Program-made: the position numbers and the translations under genes
Assembly: GCF_000282035.1 (NCBI RefSeq)
Contig: NZ_AKKA01000120.1
Span: 1 to 64,000 of the forward strand
Reading direction: 5' to 3'
From: Rhizobium sp. CF122
GTDB taxonomy: Bacteria; Pseudomonadota; Alphaproteobacteria; Rhizobiales; Rhizobiaceae
DNA: 64,000 nt
Part shown: positions 26,042-34,105 of the stretch, in pieces
Layout of the letters: each line of letters begins with the position of its first letter
Numbering within the stretch: position 1 is the stretch's first letter
The notes under the pieces: generated by a model
Seen by the model: the letters and a program-made list of their open reading frames with translations, nothing else
The model's database searches: none
Told to the model about the DNA's origin: nothing

Positions 26042-26443
26042 GTCGAACCTGAGCCGGGCGGCGCGAACTGCGCTATGGTTTTCTTCCGCCCAGTTCAGCA
26101 GCAGTGCGAGAGTACTGTAGAGCGAGCGGCCAAGATCGGTCATGCGATACTCGACACTCGGCGGCTTGGTCGGAAACACCTCCCGCTCGATATAGCCGTC
26201 ACGCTGCAGATCTCTTAGCGTCTGCGTCAGCATGCGCTGCGAGATGTCAGGGATCATCCGCCGCAACTCGCCGAATCGGTATGGACGTTGCGACAGCGCC
26301 TCGAGCATCAGCGTCGACCATTTGCCGCCGATCTGCTGCATCATGTCCCTGACCGGGCAATTGCTGAAGTCGAGCTTGCTGAGATCGACGTCTCGACGAA
26401 TGCCGGGTGCCTTGTTCTTCAGGTTGACGACGGAGCCGCTCAT
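26027..26443 (-). CDS. HxlR-family regulator
   Basis: 138 residues. The HxlR core is plain: CPVRDMMQQIGGKWSTLMLEAL, then LRRMIPDISQRMLTQTLRDLQRDGYI and the wing VEYRMTDLGRSL. The single Cys before PVRD is the redox-sensing Cys of QorR/YodB-type members. Divergent from a QorB-like quinone reductase gene, the classic pairing for quinone/electrophile response. Confidence 0.9.
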   Translation of the reverse strand: MSGSVVNLKNKAPGIRRDVDLSKLDFSNCPVRDMMQQIGGKWSTLMLEALSQRPYRFGELRRMIPDISQRMLTQTLRDLQRDGYIEREVFPTKPPSVEYRMTDLGRSLYSTLALLLNWAEENHSAVRAARLRFDSGNV

Positions 26444-26560
26444 CCTTGGTTCCCTTTTGGTAACGTAGAGCGAAAAAACTGCCTTCTTTACAGCTCGCAG
26501 TCAATTCCTATTCTAGAGCTACTCTCTTTTTGAGACCAGTAACGAACCTAGAGGAAAGAC

Positions 26561-27448
26561 ATGAGCGAGACCATTCTCATCACCGGCGCCGCCGGCCAGC
26601 TTGGCCAGAGGGTCATCCATCACCTGCTCGAGACCGAGAAGGTTCCTGCTGCAAACATCATCGCCGCAACGCGCGACCCCGCCAAGCTCGCAGATCTCGC
26701 CGCCAAGGGCGTGGTCACCCGCCAGGCGGACTTTGACGATGCCGCCTCGCTAGAAGCCGCCTTCAAGGGCGTCGATCGGTTGCTGATCATCAGCACCGAT
26801 GCACTTGCCGTCCCCGGCCAACGTCTCAAGCAGCACGAGGCAGCAGTGGATGCGGCCGTGAAGGCCGGCGTGAAACACATCGCCTACACGTCGATGCCCT
26901 CGCCGGACAAATCGCTGATCACTTTCGCACCGGACCACCTCGGCACCGAGAATGCCATCAAGGCGACGGGCATCCCCTACACCATCATCCGCAATGCCTG
27001 GTACATGGACAACTATCTCCATGGCATGCCGCACAATCTCCAGTCGGGAAGCTGGTACACGGGCAGCGGCGAAGGCAAGATTTCGAATATCTCTCGCGAA
27101 GACTGCGCACGGGCGATCGCAGCAGCTCTTGCCTCAGGGACGAAGGAAAATGCGACCTATACGCTGACCGGAGCGGAGTCTCTGACAGCAAACCAGATCG
27201 CAGCGACCGTCACCGATGCGGTGGGAAAGCCGTTGAAGGCTGTTAGCGTCACGGATGAGCAGCTTGGCCAGGGTATGCGCGGCGCGGGTCTTCCCGATTT
27301 CGTCGCCGACATGCTGGTCTCCGCCGATGCCAACATCCGCGCGGGCAACTTCGATCTGGTAACAGCCGATTATGAGAAACTGACCGGCAAGAAGCCTGAG
27401 ACACTCAAGGACTTCTTCATCGCGCACAAGTCCGCCCTCATTGCCTGA
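26561..27448 (+). CDS. NmrA-like NAD(P)H:quinone oxidoreductase (QorB-type)
   Basis: 295 residues with an atypical short-chain-dehydrogenase Rossmann fold. ILITGAAGQLGQRVIHHLL is the NADP-binding turn; there is no YxxxK pair, as in the NmrA/QorB group. It resembles E. coli YtfG, which reduces quinones. Start ATG 26561 is preceded by AGAGGAAAG. Divergent HxlR regulator (118 bp gap) points to quinone-inducible expression. Confidence 0.85.
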   Translation: MSETILITGAAGQLGQRVIHHLLETEKVPAANIIAATRDPAKLADLAAKGVVTRQADFDDAASLEAAFKGVDRLLIISTDALAVPGQRLKQHEAAVDAAVKAGVKHIAYTSMPSPDKSLITFAPDHLGTENAIKATGIPYTIIRNAWYMDNYLHGMPHNLQSGSWYTGSGEGKISNISREDCARAIAAALASGTKENATYTLTGAESLTANQIAATVTDAVGKPLKAVSVTDEQLGQGMRGAGLPDFVADMLVSADANIRAGNFDLVTADYEKLTGKKPETLKDFFIAHKSALIA

Positions 27449-27505
27449 GTCGGTCAAGGAGGTCCGCTTCGCACCACCGGAGCGGGCCTTCGCCTATTCG
27501 CGGTC

Positions 27506-28258
27506 TTAGATCTTCTGACCGCACGCCCGGCAGAACCGCCGAACGGTTTCCGCCATGCCGAATTCTAGCGCGTCCGCCGTCAATCCATGACCGATGGACA
27601 CCTCAGCAAGTTTGGGAATACGCTTTACAAGCGGCGGCAAATTCGCAACCGTCAGATCGTGCCCCGCATTGACACCCAGGCCGATTGCCAGCGCCGCATC
27701 CGCTGTCTTGCCGAGCGCCTCAAGGATTGGCCCTGCCCGTTCGGGCGCGTCGTAGCACCCGCCATAAGGACCCGTATAAAGTTCGATCCGGTCAGCGCCG
27801 ACCGCCTTGGCGATAGCAACGGCCTCGGCGTCCCCATCGCCGTCGGCGAACAGCGATACGCGCGTTCCCATCTTCTTCAGCCGCGCGATGACGTCTGTCA
27901 GGAAGTCGCGGTGCTTGCGGAAGTCCCAGCCATGATCCGAGGTTGCCTGTGAGGGATCGTCAGGAACCAGCGTGACCTGCTCAGGCGCGGCGCCGACACA
28001 AAGTTCGAGGAACTCATCGGTCGGATAGCCTTCGATGTTGAACTCGGCAGCAGGAAACTCATCATCGATCAGGTTTCGGATGACAGGCAGGTCGGAGAAA
28101 CGGATGTGCCGCTGGTCAGGCCGCGGATGCACGGTCAGTCCGCTGGCGCCGGATTGCAGCGCGATCCGCCCCAGCCCTTCGACACTTGGCCACGGCAGAT
28201 CGCGGCGGTTGCGCAGCATCGCGACGGCATTGAGATTGACGGAAAGCGTGGTCGGCAT
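27506..28258 (-). CDS. pdxJ: Pyridoxine 5'-phosphate synthase
   Basis: 250 residues. The TIM-barrel enzyme condenses 1-deoxyxylulose 5-phosphate with 3-amino-2-oxopropyl phosphate, the last step of DXP-dependent vitamin B6 synthesis. Diagnostic segments are LSVNLNAVAMLRNRR at the start, GLTVHPRPDQRHIR, FNIEGYPTDEFLEL, ELYTGPYG and GLGVNAGHDL. ATG 28258 is used; an upstream in-frame codon at 28342 would add 28 residues not typical of PdxJ. Alone in its transcript as far as seen. Confidence 0.95.
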   Translation of the reverse strand: MPTTLSVNLNAVAMLRNRRDLPWPSVEGLGRIALQSGASGLTVHPRPDQRHIRFSDLPVIRNLIDDEFPAAEFNIEGYPTDEFLELCVGAAPEQVTLVPDDPSQATSDHGWDFRKHRDFLTDVIARLKKMGTRVSLFADGDGDAEAVAIAKAVGADRIELYTGPYGGCYDAPERAGPILEALGKTADAALAIGLGVNAGHDLTVANLPPLVKRIPKLAEVSIGHGLTADALEFGMAETVRRFCRACGQKI

Positions 28259-28683
28259 GGCAGGATTCCAAATGAAGCGAAGGATGATCGTTTCTAGGCC
28301 AATGAGTCGGTATGGGCCAACGAGATTCGTACATGAATGCATGTGAATCTGTGATGACGCGAGTGTTTCACCCGTCAGCGCGACACTGAAAGTACATATG
28401 GTTCGGTCCTCGCACTTTAGACGATCAAGCGTTTCTCCAACGCTGATTCCTCACGAGAATCGCCTTCACCTGGTGCAACTTTCTGTCTGGATTGCCCTGC
28501 AAATTAAAAGTCACTAATTTTGATACTAACAAAATACGTCAATCACGGGTAACGTAAGCTCACAATATCGAAGAGAACACCGCCAGTTGCTTCTATGCCT
28601 GAACAGGAACGATAAGAGGGAACCCCACTCAACCGCACCCTTTTGCAATTTGCAGACGCACAATGAGCACAATGGGAGGGACC
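28259..28683. other. Intergenic region between divergent genes
   Basis: 425 bp between pdxJ and the MerR-type gene, with no convincing coding frame. It is relatively AT-rich from 28500 to 28560 (for example AAAATACGTC) and probably holds promoters of both genes. I see no strong hairpin or riboswitch-like fold. Confidence 0.5.
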
Positions 28684-29370
28684 ATGGCAGAAGGTTACAA
28701 GCAGGGGTTCACCTCAGACCTAGCGACACAAACGCGACCGCGGCACCGTTTCCTCCCGTCAGCGGCTCTCCCCGCCGACTTGCCCCGCGGAAGAGTACCG
28801 ATCGCCGACATGGCCAATGCCTTCGGCGTGACCCATCGAACCCTGCATTTCTATGAGGAGAAAGGGCTGATTTCGGCCAGCCGAATTGGCCTGATGCGCG
28901 TTTATGAGCCGGGCGACGTTATGCGCATGGCCGTCATCAACGCTTGCCGCGAGGCCGGCATGGCGGTTGCCGTGATCCAGGATCTGATGACTGACCTCAT
29001 CGAGGCCGACTCGCAGGAGGCTGCCGAGGCTCTGTTTCGCGATGCGCTCGTGACCCGCAAACGCGAACTCAGCGCGGAAATGTCCACATTGCATCGACAG
29101 ATGCAGCAGGTGAGCGATTTGCTCGATCGCGAGGCGACCGAGGATCAACCCCTCAACGACAATCAAAGCGGATCGGCACTCACGGATCAGGAGTTGCGGT
29201 GTCTCGCACTGATGGCGGCAGGGCTTTCCACGCAGCGCATTGCACGCACCCTCGACCTTCGAGATGACACTGCACGATCACTTGAAGCCGGCATCATCCA
29301 GAAATTCCACGCCAACAATCGCTTTCAAGCCATAGCCAAGGCCGTCATGCTCGGCGTCGTCCAAGTCTGA
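28684..29370 (+). CDS. MerR-LuxR fusion regulator
   Basis: 228 residues. Residues about 36-105 form a MerR DNA-binding domain (VPIADMANAFGVTHRTLHFYEEKGLI, then RVYEPGDVMRMAVI), followed by a helical stretch. The C-terminal 60 residues are a LuxR/GerE-type helix-turn-helix (LTDQELRCLALMAAGLSTQRIARTL, then a recognition-helix-like segment with FHANNRFQAI). So one chain carries two DNA-binding domains of different classes. The ATG at 28684 has GGGAGG 4 bp upstream; ATGs at 28663 and 28672 lack one. Effector and targets unknown. Confidence 0.8.
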   Translation: MAEGYKQGFTSDLATQTRPRHRFLPSAALPADLPRGRVPIADMANAFGVTHRTLHFYEEKGLISASRIGLMRVYEPGDVMRMAVINACREAGMAVAVIQDLMTDLIEADSQEAAEALFRDALVTRKRELSAEMSTLHRQMQQVSDLLDREATEDQPLNDNQSGSALTDQELRCLALMAAGLSTQRIARTLDLRDDTARSLEAGIIQKFHANNRFQAIAKAVMLGVVQV

Positions 29371-29386
29371 CGCTCAGGAAAATTGC

Positions 29387-30514
29387 CTAACGCACGATCG
29401 TCAAGGTTTCTGCTGCGCGCGTGATAGCCGTGTAGAGCCACCGTTCGCGTGTATCGCGGAATGCCCAGCTTTCATCGAACAGCACGACGTTGTTCCACTG
29501 CGAGCCCTGCGCTTTGTGAACCGTCAGCGCGTAGCCGTAGTCGAATTCGTCATAGCGCTTGCGCGTGTTCCAGGGAATCTCACCCTCGACATCCTCGAAA
29601 GCCTGCTTCAGCAGCTTGATCTTCGCTGCGCCGCGATCCATGTCGTCGTCTTCAGGCCGGATCAACAGGTTGATGCCGGGCTTCGTCGTCTCCCTGGACG
29701 ATGTCATCACCTGCCAGAGCGAGCCGTTGAGCAAGCCCTTTGCCGGATCGTTGCGCAGGCAGACGAGCTTGTCGCCCGTTTGCGGATACTCGGCCGTAAA
29801 ACCCTTCAGCTCGCGAAGCCGCTGATTGTATCGGCGTCGCGTGCGGTTGGTGCCGACGAGCACCTGATCGGCATCGAGTACCAGCGACTGGTTCACCTCG
29901 CCCTTGGAGATGACCTGCGCGGTGCCATAATCGCCGTAGCTGACTTCGTTGCCCTCACGAACCTGCATTGCGAGCTGGATGATCGGATTGTCGCGAGCCT
30001 GGCGGTGAATGTCCGTCAGCAGATAGTCCGGCTCCTGATTGGTGAAGAAGCCGCCGCCGGAAACGGGAGGCAGCTGGCCGGGATCGCCGAGCACCAGAAT
30101 CGGCGTTCCAAAGCTCATCAGGTCCCGGCCCAGCGCCTCGTCCACCATCGAGCACTCGTCAACCACAATAAGCGCAGCCTTGGCAACCGGGCTCTGCCGG
30201 TTGATGGAGAACATCGGCGCGATGGAGGTCTTGCCCGTTTCCTCGTCCTCGACTGCCTCCTCGCCGCGCGGGCGATAGATCAGCGAATGGATCGTCTTTG
30301 CGTTGCTGGCGCCGCGCGATCGCAGCACCTGAGCCGCCTTGCCCGTAAACGCGGCAAACAGCACATCACCGTCCACATGCTCCGCGAAATGCCGCGCAAG
30401 CGTCGTCTTGCCCGTACCGGCATAGCCGAACAGGCGGAAAAGCGGCGACCGCCCTTCTTTCAGCCATTTGGAAACGGCCTTGAGGGCTTCATCTTGTTGC
30501 GGAGCAAATTGCAT
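29387..30514 (-). CDS. RecD2/Dda-like superfamily 1 helicase
   Basis: 375 residues. Walker A GYAGTGKTT is at 30-38, Walker B with DECS at 119-122, motif III GDPGQLPPV, and the C-terminal UvrD/RecD motif VI region LTVHKAQGSQW...YTAITRA. It is much shorter than RecD and lacks the RecD2 N-terminal HhH region, so Dda/Pif1-like 5'-3' helicase activity is the family expectation. ATG 30514 is chosen; residues upstream have no helicase features. Convergent with the MerR gene, 16 bp apart. Confidence 0.85.
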   Translation of the reverse strand: MQFAPQQDEALKAVSKWLKEGRSPLFRLFGYAGTGKTTLARHFAEHVDGDVLFAAFTGKAAQVLRSRGASNAKTIHSLIYRPRGEEAVEDEETGKTSIAPMFSINRQSPVAKAALIVVDECSMVDEALGRDLMSFGTPILVLGDPGQLPPVSGGGFFTNQEPDYLLTDIHRQARDNPIIQLAMQVREGNEVSYGDYGTAQVISKGEVNQSLVLDADQVLVGTNRTRRRYNQRLRELKGFTAEYPQTGDKLVCLRNDPAKGLLNGSLWQVMTSSRETTKPGINLLIRPEDDDMDRGAAKIKLLKQAFEDVEGEIPWNTRKRYDEFDYGYALTVHKAQGSQWNNVVLFDESWAFRDTRERWLYTAITRAAETLTIVR

Positions 30515-30585
30515 CGTGGATCGACTTGGCAGGATTCGCCTGACATAGGCAACCCTGAAAATCTGGGCGAGCGGGCGATCACAAT

Positions 30586-30613
30586 GGAATAAAACCGACG
30601 CCGATGGTGTCTC
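30586..30613 (+). promoter_or_regulatory. Candidate ECF-sigma promoter
   Basis: GGAATAA (30586-30592), 16-bp spacer, GTCTC (30609-30613). GGAAT-type -35 and GTCTC-type -10 elements are typical of ECF sigma factors. It lies 48 bp before the first gene of the lipoprotein/sigma/anti-sigma operon, so the sigma factor may drive its own operon. Confidence 0.5.
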
Positions 30614-30660
30614 ATGTCTGGCAACGCAATCAAGCGTGCCAACACGTGAGGAGAGAACCC

Positions 30661-31041
30661 ATGAAATCCGCGAAGATGCTGATCGCATTTGCCATTGCAT
30701 CCGCCGTCGCAACGTCCGCATTTGCGGCCCCGCCCGTCAAGGCGGTGAAATCCAGCAAGGGCGAGGTTCTTGCCGGCGAAAACGGCATGACTCTCTACAC
30801 GTTCAAGAAGGACAAAATGGGCGTTTCCAATTGCTACGACGATTGCGCCAAGAACTGGCCGCCGCTGAAGGCCGCTAGCGATGCGAAGCCAGAGGGTGCA
30901 TATTCGATTGTCGAACGGAAGGACGGCAGCAAGCAGTGGGCCAAGGACGGCATGCCGCTCTATTTCTGGGTGAAGGACAAGAAGATGGGCGATATCACCG
31001 GTGACGGCGTCGGCGGCAACTGGGATCTCGTCAAGCCGTGA
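30661..31041 (+). CDS. Exported protein with YxFxxD repeats (COG4315)
   Basis: 126 residues. A Sec signal peptide ends near AFAAP (no lipobox Cys at the cleavage site). The mature part has two copies of the family repeat: MTLYTFKKDKMGVSNCYDDCAKNWPPL and MPLYFWVKDKKMGDITGDGVGGNW. The family is usually annotated as secreted repeat/lipoprotein of unknown function and often lies beside ECF sigma genes. GGAG precedes the ATG. First gene of the operon. Confidence 0.85.
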   Translation: MKSAKMLIAFAIASAVATSAFAAPPVKAVKSSKGEVLAGENGMTLYTFKKDKMGVSNCYDDCAKNWPPLKAASDAKPEGAYSIVERKDGSKQWAKDGMPLYFWVKDKKMGDITGDGVGGNWDLVKP

Positions 31042-31051
31042 GCGAACCGAT

Positions 31052-31567
31052 TTGAAGACACCAGGGCAAGATACCTTCGAGGGCCAGATCCTGGCCCTCC
31101 TTCCCTCGCTGAGACGCTATTCCCGCAGCCTCACCCGCTCCGACGCGGACGGGGAGGATTTGCTGCAGGACTGCGTCGAGAAGGTCCTGGCCCGCCGCGG
31201 ACAGTGGCGGGGGCTGAACTTGCGCGGCTGGGTGTTGACGATCATGACAAATCTCTATCGCAACGGCCGCCGCCAGACGGATCGCGCGCCGTTCGTGGAA
31301 CTCAACGACGCTGAGGATACCGTATCGGTGGATCCCGCTCCCGATCCCCTCGAACGCTCGCGGCTGGAGGACGCGCTAAACAGCCTTTCGGAGGAAAACC
31401 GCTCGGTGCTGATGCTGGTCGTCATCGAAGGCTATACCTATCAGGAGGTCGCGACCGCGCTCGACATCCCGATCGGCACGGTTATGTCGCGCCTGTCACG
31501 CGCGCGCCAACGGATAGGAGAGCGCATGAAGGCTGACAATGTCATTACGCTTCGGAGACCGAAATGA
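31052..31567 (+). CDS. ECF-type RNA polymerase sigma factor
   Basis: 171 residues from a TTG at 31052. Region 2 is ILALLPSLRRYSRSLTRSDADGEDLLQDCVEKVL and region 4 is LNSLSEENRSVLMLVVIEGYTYQEVATALDIPIGTVMSRLSRARQRI. There is no sigma-1 or sigma-3 domain. Start is uncertain: an ATG at 31001 would overlap the upstream gene by 41 bp. The stop overlaps the anti-sigma start (ATGA at 31564), so the two proteins are coupled. Probably released by the downstream anti-sigma factor under envelope or oxidative stress. Confidence 0.9.
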   Translation: MKTPGQDTFEGQILALLPSLRRYSRSLTRSDADGEDLLQDCVEKVLARRGQWRGLNLRGWVLTIMTNLYRNGRRQTDRAPFVELNDAEDTVSVDPAPDPLERSRLEDALNSLSEENRSVLMLVVIEGYTYQEVATALDIPIGTVMSRLSRARQRIGERMKADNVITLRRPK

Positions 31568-32346
31568 ACGAGATCAACCAGACCGTGACCGAAGCGGATC
31601 TTCATGCCTATGCCGACGGGCAGCTTCCCGATCAGGCACGCGCGCGCATCGAAGCGTGGCTCAGTGACAATCCGGACGATGCAGCAAGAGTGGCGGAATG
31701 GACGGCACGAAATGCCGATATCCGATCGCTCTTCGCAGCTTATGAAAAATCCACGGACACGGATATAGGGCTCGTCACTGGCCGCAGACAGCCCGCAAAT
31801 TGGCCGAAGCGCCTGGCGACGATGGCCGCGATCATAGCGATTTTCGGCCTTGGCGCGTTGAGCGGCCACTACGGCCCGACGCTGTTTGAAAAGCCGGATC
31901 TGCAACTGACGGAACTCGAAACGCTTCCCAACGAAGCCCGCAACGCCTTCCTGGTTTACGCCGGTGAGGTCCGTCATCCTGTCGAGGTCTTTGCCAATGA
32001 GGAAGCTCATTTGGCGACCTGGCTCGGCAAGCGGCTAGCTGTTCAGGATCTCAAGGTTCCGAACCTGCAGGAGCTCGGCTTCAAGCTGGTCGGCGGTCGC
32101 CTGTTGCCCGTCGATGGCAGTCCCGGTGCGATGTTCATGTACGAGGACCAGGCTGGCGAACGCCTGACGGTCCTCGTCGGGCGCAACGCCGATAACAGAT
32201 CTACCAGCTTCCGCTTCGCCTCGTCCGGCAATATCGAAACCTTCTACTGGATCGATGGCGAACTCGGCTATGCCGTGACCGGCGAGGTCTCGCGAGATGT
32301 GTTGAGAAAGGTCGCGGAGGAATGCTACAGGCAGTTTCCGTCCTGA
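31564..32346 (+). CDS. Anti-sigma factor, single-span membrane protein
   Basis: 260 residues. The N-terminal TEADLHAYADGQLPDQARARIEAWL resembles the helical sigma-binding domain of membrane anti-sigma factors (no HxxxCxxC zinc motif seen). One hydrophobic span, RLATMAAIIAIFGLGALSG, lies at about 82-100, followed by a periplasmic domain. It overlaps the sigma gene by 4 bp, the usual sigma/anti-sigma arrangement. Confidence 0.88.
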   Translation: MNEINQTVTEADLHAYADGQLPDQARARIEAWLSDNPDDAARVAEWTARNADIRSLFAAYEKSTDTDIGLVTGRRQPANWPKRLATMAAIIAIFGLGALSGHYGPTLFEKPDLQLTELETLPNEARNAFLVYAGEVRHPVEVFANEEAHLATWLGKRLAVQDLKVPNLQELGFKLVGGRLLPVDGSPGAMFMYEDQAGERLTVLVGRNADNRSTSFRFASSGNIETFYWIDGELGYAVTGEVSRDVLRKVAEECYRQFPS

Positions 32347-32349
32347 TCC

Positions 32350-32721
32350 TCAGTACAGCGGATCATTGGCAAGCTCGATCGGCTTGCCGTGCGGCGTTGC
32401 CTCCGCCGCCCGCTGCCAGCTCTTCTGCAGATCGAGGATCATGTCGGCGTCGGCCACGCCGAGTTTGACAAGGATCGCCGAAAGCGCCGCCACCCAGCAA
32501 TCGAAATAGTCGCTGCCGTCTTCGGCGCGGCCGGGCTGATGCAACTCCCGGGACAGGGTCTTTGCCCATTCGCTCCACGTAAACAGGCCGCGCTCGTGCA
32601 GATGCACCGTCATGGCGAAAGCTTCCGCAGCCCAGGGCTCGGGAAAAACCGGCTCGCCATCGGAGGATTTCGGCAGTTGCGGCGATTGCGCCAGCGGCGA
32701 GCGCGTTTCACACTGGCTCAA
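32350..32721 (-). CDS. Nitrile hydratase accessory protein
   Basis: 123 residues. FPEPWAAEAFAMTVHLHERGLFTWSEWAKTL and SDYFDCWVAALSAILVKLG are typical of the small activator (P14K/NhlE-like) that helps insert cobalt into, or exchange subunits of, nitrile hydratase. It also resembles the N-terminal part of the beta subunit. The start is TTG at 32721 with GGGAGAG upstream, overlapping the beta-subunit stop by 14 bp. Third gene of the alpha-beta-activator operon. Confidence 0.8.
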   Translation of the reverse strand: MSQCETRSPLAQSPQLPKSSDGEPVFPEPWAAEAFAMTVHLHERGLFTWSEWAKTLSRELHQPGRAEDGSDYFDCWVAALSAILVKLGVADADMILDLQKSWQRAAEATPHGKPIELANDPLY

Positions 32722-33367
32722 GATAGCTCTCCCATGCATCGATCGACACGCTGAGCGTCGGGTCGGCACCTTCGCCCCAGATCTCGCCGCCATCGAACAC
32801 GACCGTATAGACCCATTGCGGGTTTTCGCCCTTTCCATGGGCGTTGTCGTCCGGAAACACGAAGGAGCCCTGCACCGCCTCCACAACGCCGATTTTGGCG
32901 CGCGCATAACGCGGCAGCCGCGTATGTGTGGTCGGATTGAAATTCCTGGTTCGGACCCTGTCCCCGGCGCCAAAGCGGGGCGGCGTTGTCACCGACCGAT
33001 CACACGGACCACCCTTTGCCAGCACGCCCGCCACCATGTCGGCCCTCAGGACGCGCTTCGGCGTCGCGCCATCCGTTTGCTTGTGGCCAGCAGCGATCTC
33101 TCCGGCGGTGACGAAACCGTGCCGCTCAAGCAGCACCTCGAGAGCCCGCGTCCAGATCTCATAGTAGCTCGCGCCAAGATAATTCGCCGGCGGAATGTTT
33201 TCGCGGGCATGCCGGCTCTCGTCGATATTCCAAGCGCCAAACGCGCCACTGGAAAGCGTAAGTCCAAGCGCCCGTTTCTCCCACTCCGCATGGAAATACG
33301 GCTCGTTCTTCTCGGGCGCGACTGGGCCGAAGCCCATCTGACCGCCAAGGTCGTGAGGGCCGTTCAT
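32708..33367 (-). CDS. nthB: Nitrile hydratase subunit beta
   Basis: 219 residues. MNGPHDLGGQMGFGPVAPE is the classical beta-subunit start, and the C-terminal SH3-like barrel includes RFGAGDRVRTRNFNPTTHTRLPRYAR and VYTVVFDGGEIWGEGAD. It pairs with the alpha subunit to hydrate nitriles to amides. The ATG overlaps the alpha stop (ATGA at 33364-33367), so the subunits are translationally coupled. Confidence 0.95.
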   Translation of the reverse strand: MNGPHDLGGQMGFGPVAPEKNEPYFHAEWEKRALGLTLSSGAFGAWNIDESRHARENIPPANYLGASYYEIWTRALEVLLERHGFVTAGEIAAGHKQTDGATPKRVLRADMVAGVLAKGGPCDRSVTTPPRFGAGDRVRTRNFNPTTHTRLPRYARAKIGVVEAVQGSFVFPDDNAHGKGENPQWVYTVVFDGGEIWGEGADPTLSVSIDAWESYLEPV

Positions 33368-34005
33368 GGAGCAACTCCCGCCACAGCCGCGAGACCCGTC
33401 CCGATCATCGCGTCGCGGCTGACGAGATCGGCAAGCTGCTCCTCGCTCCACCCTTCTGTGCCTTCCGGTCGCTCGGGAACGACCAGATAACGCAGCTCCG
33501 CAGTCGAATCCCAAACGCGGATCTTCTTATTCTCCGGCAACATCACGCCGAACTCAGCCAGCACGCCCCGCGGATCGATGACCGCCCGCGAGCGATAGGC
33601 GGGGGCCTTGTACCAGACCGGCGGCAGGCCAAGCACGGACCACGGATAACAGGAGCAAAGCGTGCAGACGACGAGATTGTGCGTATCCGCGGTGTTGAAC
33701 ACCGCACGCATGTGCTCACCCTGACGGCCGGTATAGCCGAGGCTCGCGACGGCAGCCGTCGCATCACGCCGCAACCACTCGGCAAATTCATGATCACTCC
33801 ACGCCCTGGCAACGACGCGCGCTCCGTTGCGCGGACCGACCTTTGTCTCGTAGGTCTCCACGATCGCGTCTATCGCCGCCGGATCGATCAGTCCCTTCTC
33901 CGTCAGAACCGTCTCAAGCGCCCTCACCCGCGCCTGCATGTCGGTATAGCGGTTATCGTGGTGGTGGTCGTGGTCGTGGTCGTGCTGGTGATCGTCGTCG
34001 TGCAC
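33364..34005 (-). CDS. nthA: Nitrile hydratase subunit alpha, cobalt type
   Basis: 213 residues carrying the metal centre. VCTLCSCYPW places the ligands at C114, C117 and C119; Thr in VCTLC (not Ser) marks the cobalt-type enzyme. The N-terminus is a His/Asp repeat (HDDDHQHDHDHDHHHD, residues 2-17) before the usual helical start. GTG start with GGAGGAGGAT upstream. Order is alpha, beta, activator. No amidase, nitrilase or aldoxime dehydratase gene lies next to it in this window. Confidence 0.95.
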   Translation of the reverse strand: MHDDDHQHDHDHDHHHDNRYTDMQARVRALETVLTEKGLIDPAAIDAIVETYETKVGPRNGARVVARAWSDHEFAEWLRRDATAAVASLGYTGRQGEHMRAVFNTADTHNLVVCTLCSCYPWSVLGLPPVWYKAPAYRSRAVIDPRGVLAEFGVMLPENKKIRVWDSTAELRYLVVPERPEGTEGWSEEQLADLVSRDAMIGTGLAAVAGVAP

Positions 34006-34105
34006 GAGATATCCTCCTCCGCCAATCTGCCGCTATCTTTAGGCTCTCGTGCGCGTCTCGCCAAGGCCCTCTTGCCGACGCAACTTTTCGGTTAAGTTCG
34101 ATGCC

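Noticed and set aside
33955..34003. GTGGTC-like tandem repeat as a CRISPR or VNTR locus
   Set aside because: It is in-frame coding sequence for the His/Asp tract of the nitrile hydratase alpha subunit, without spacers.
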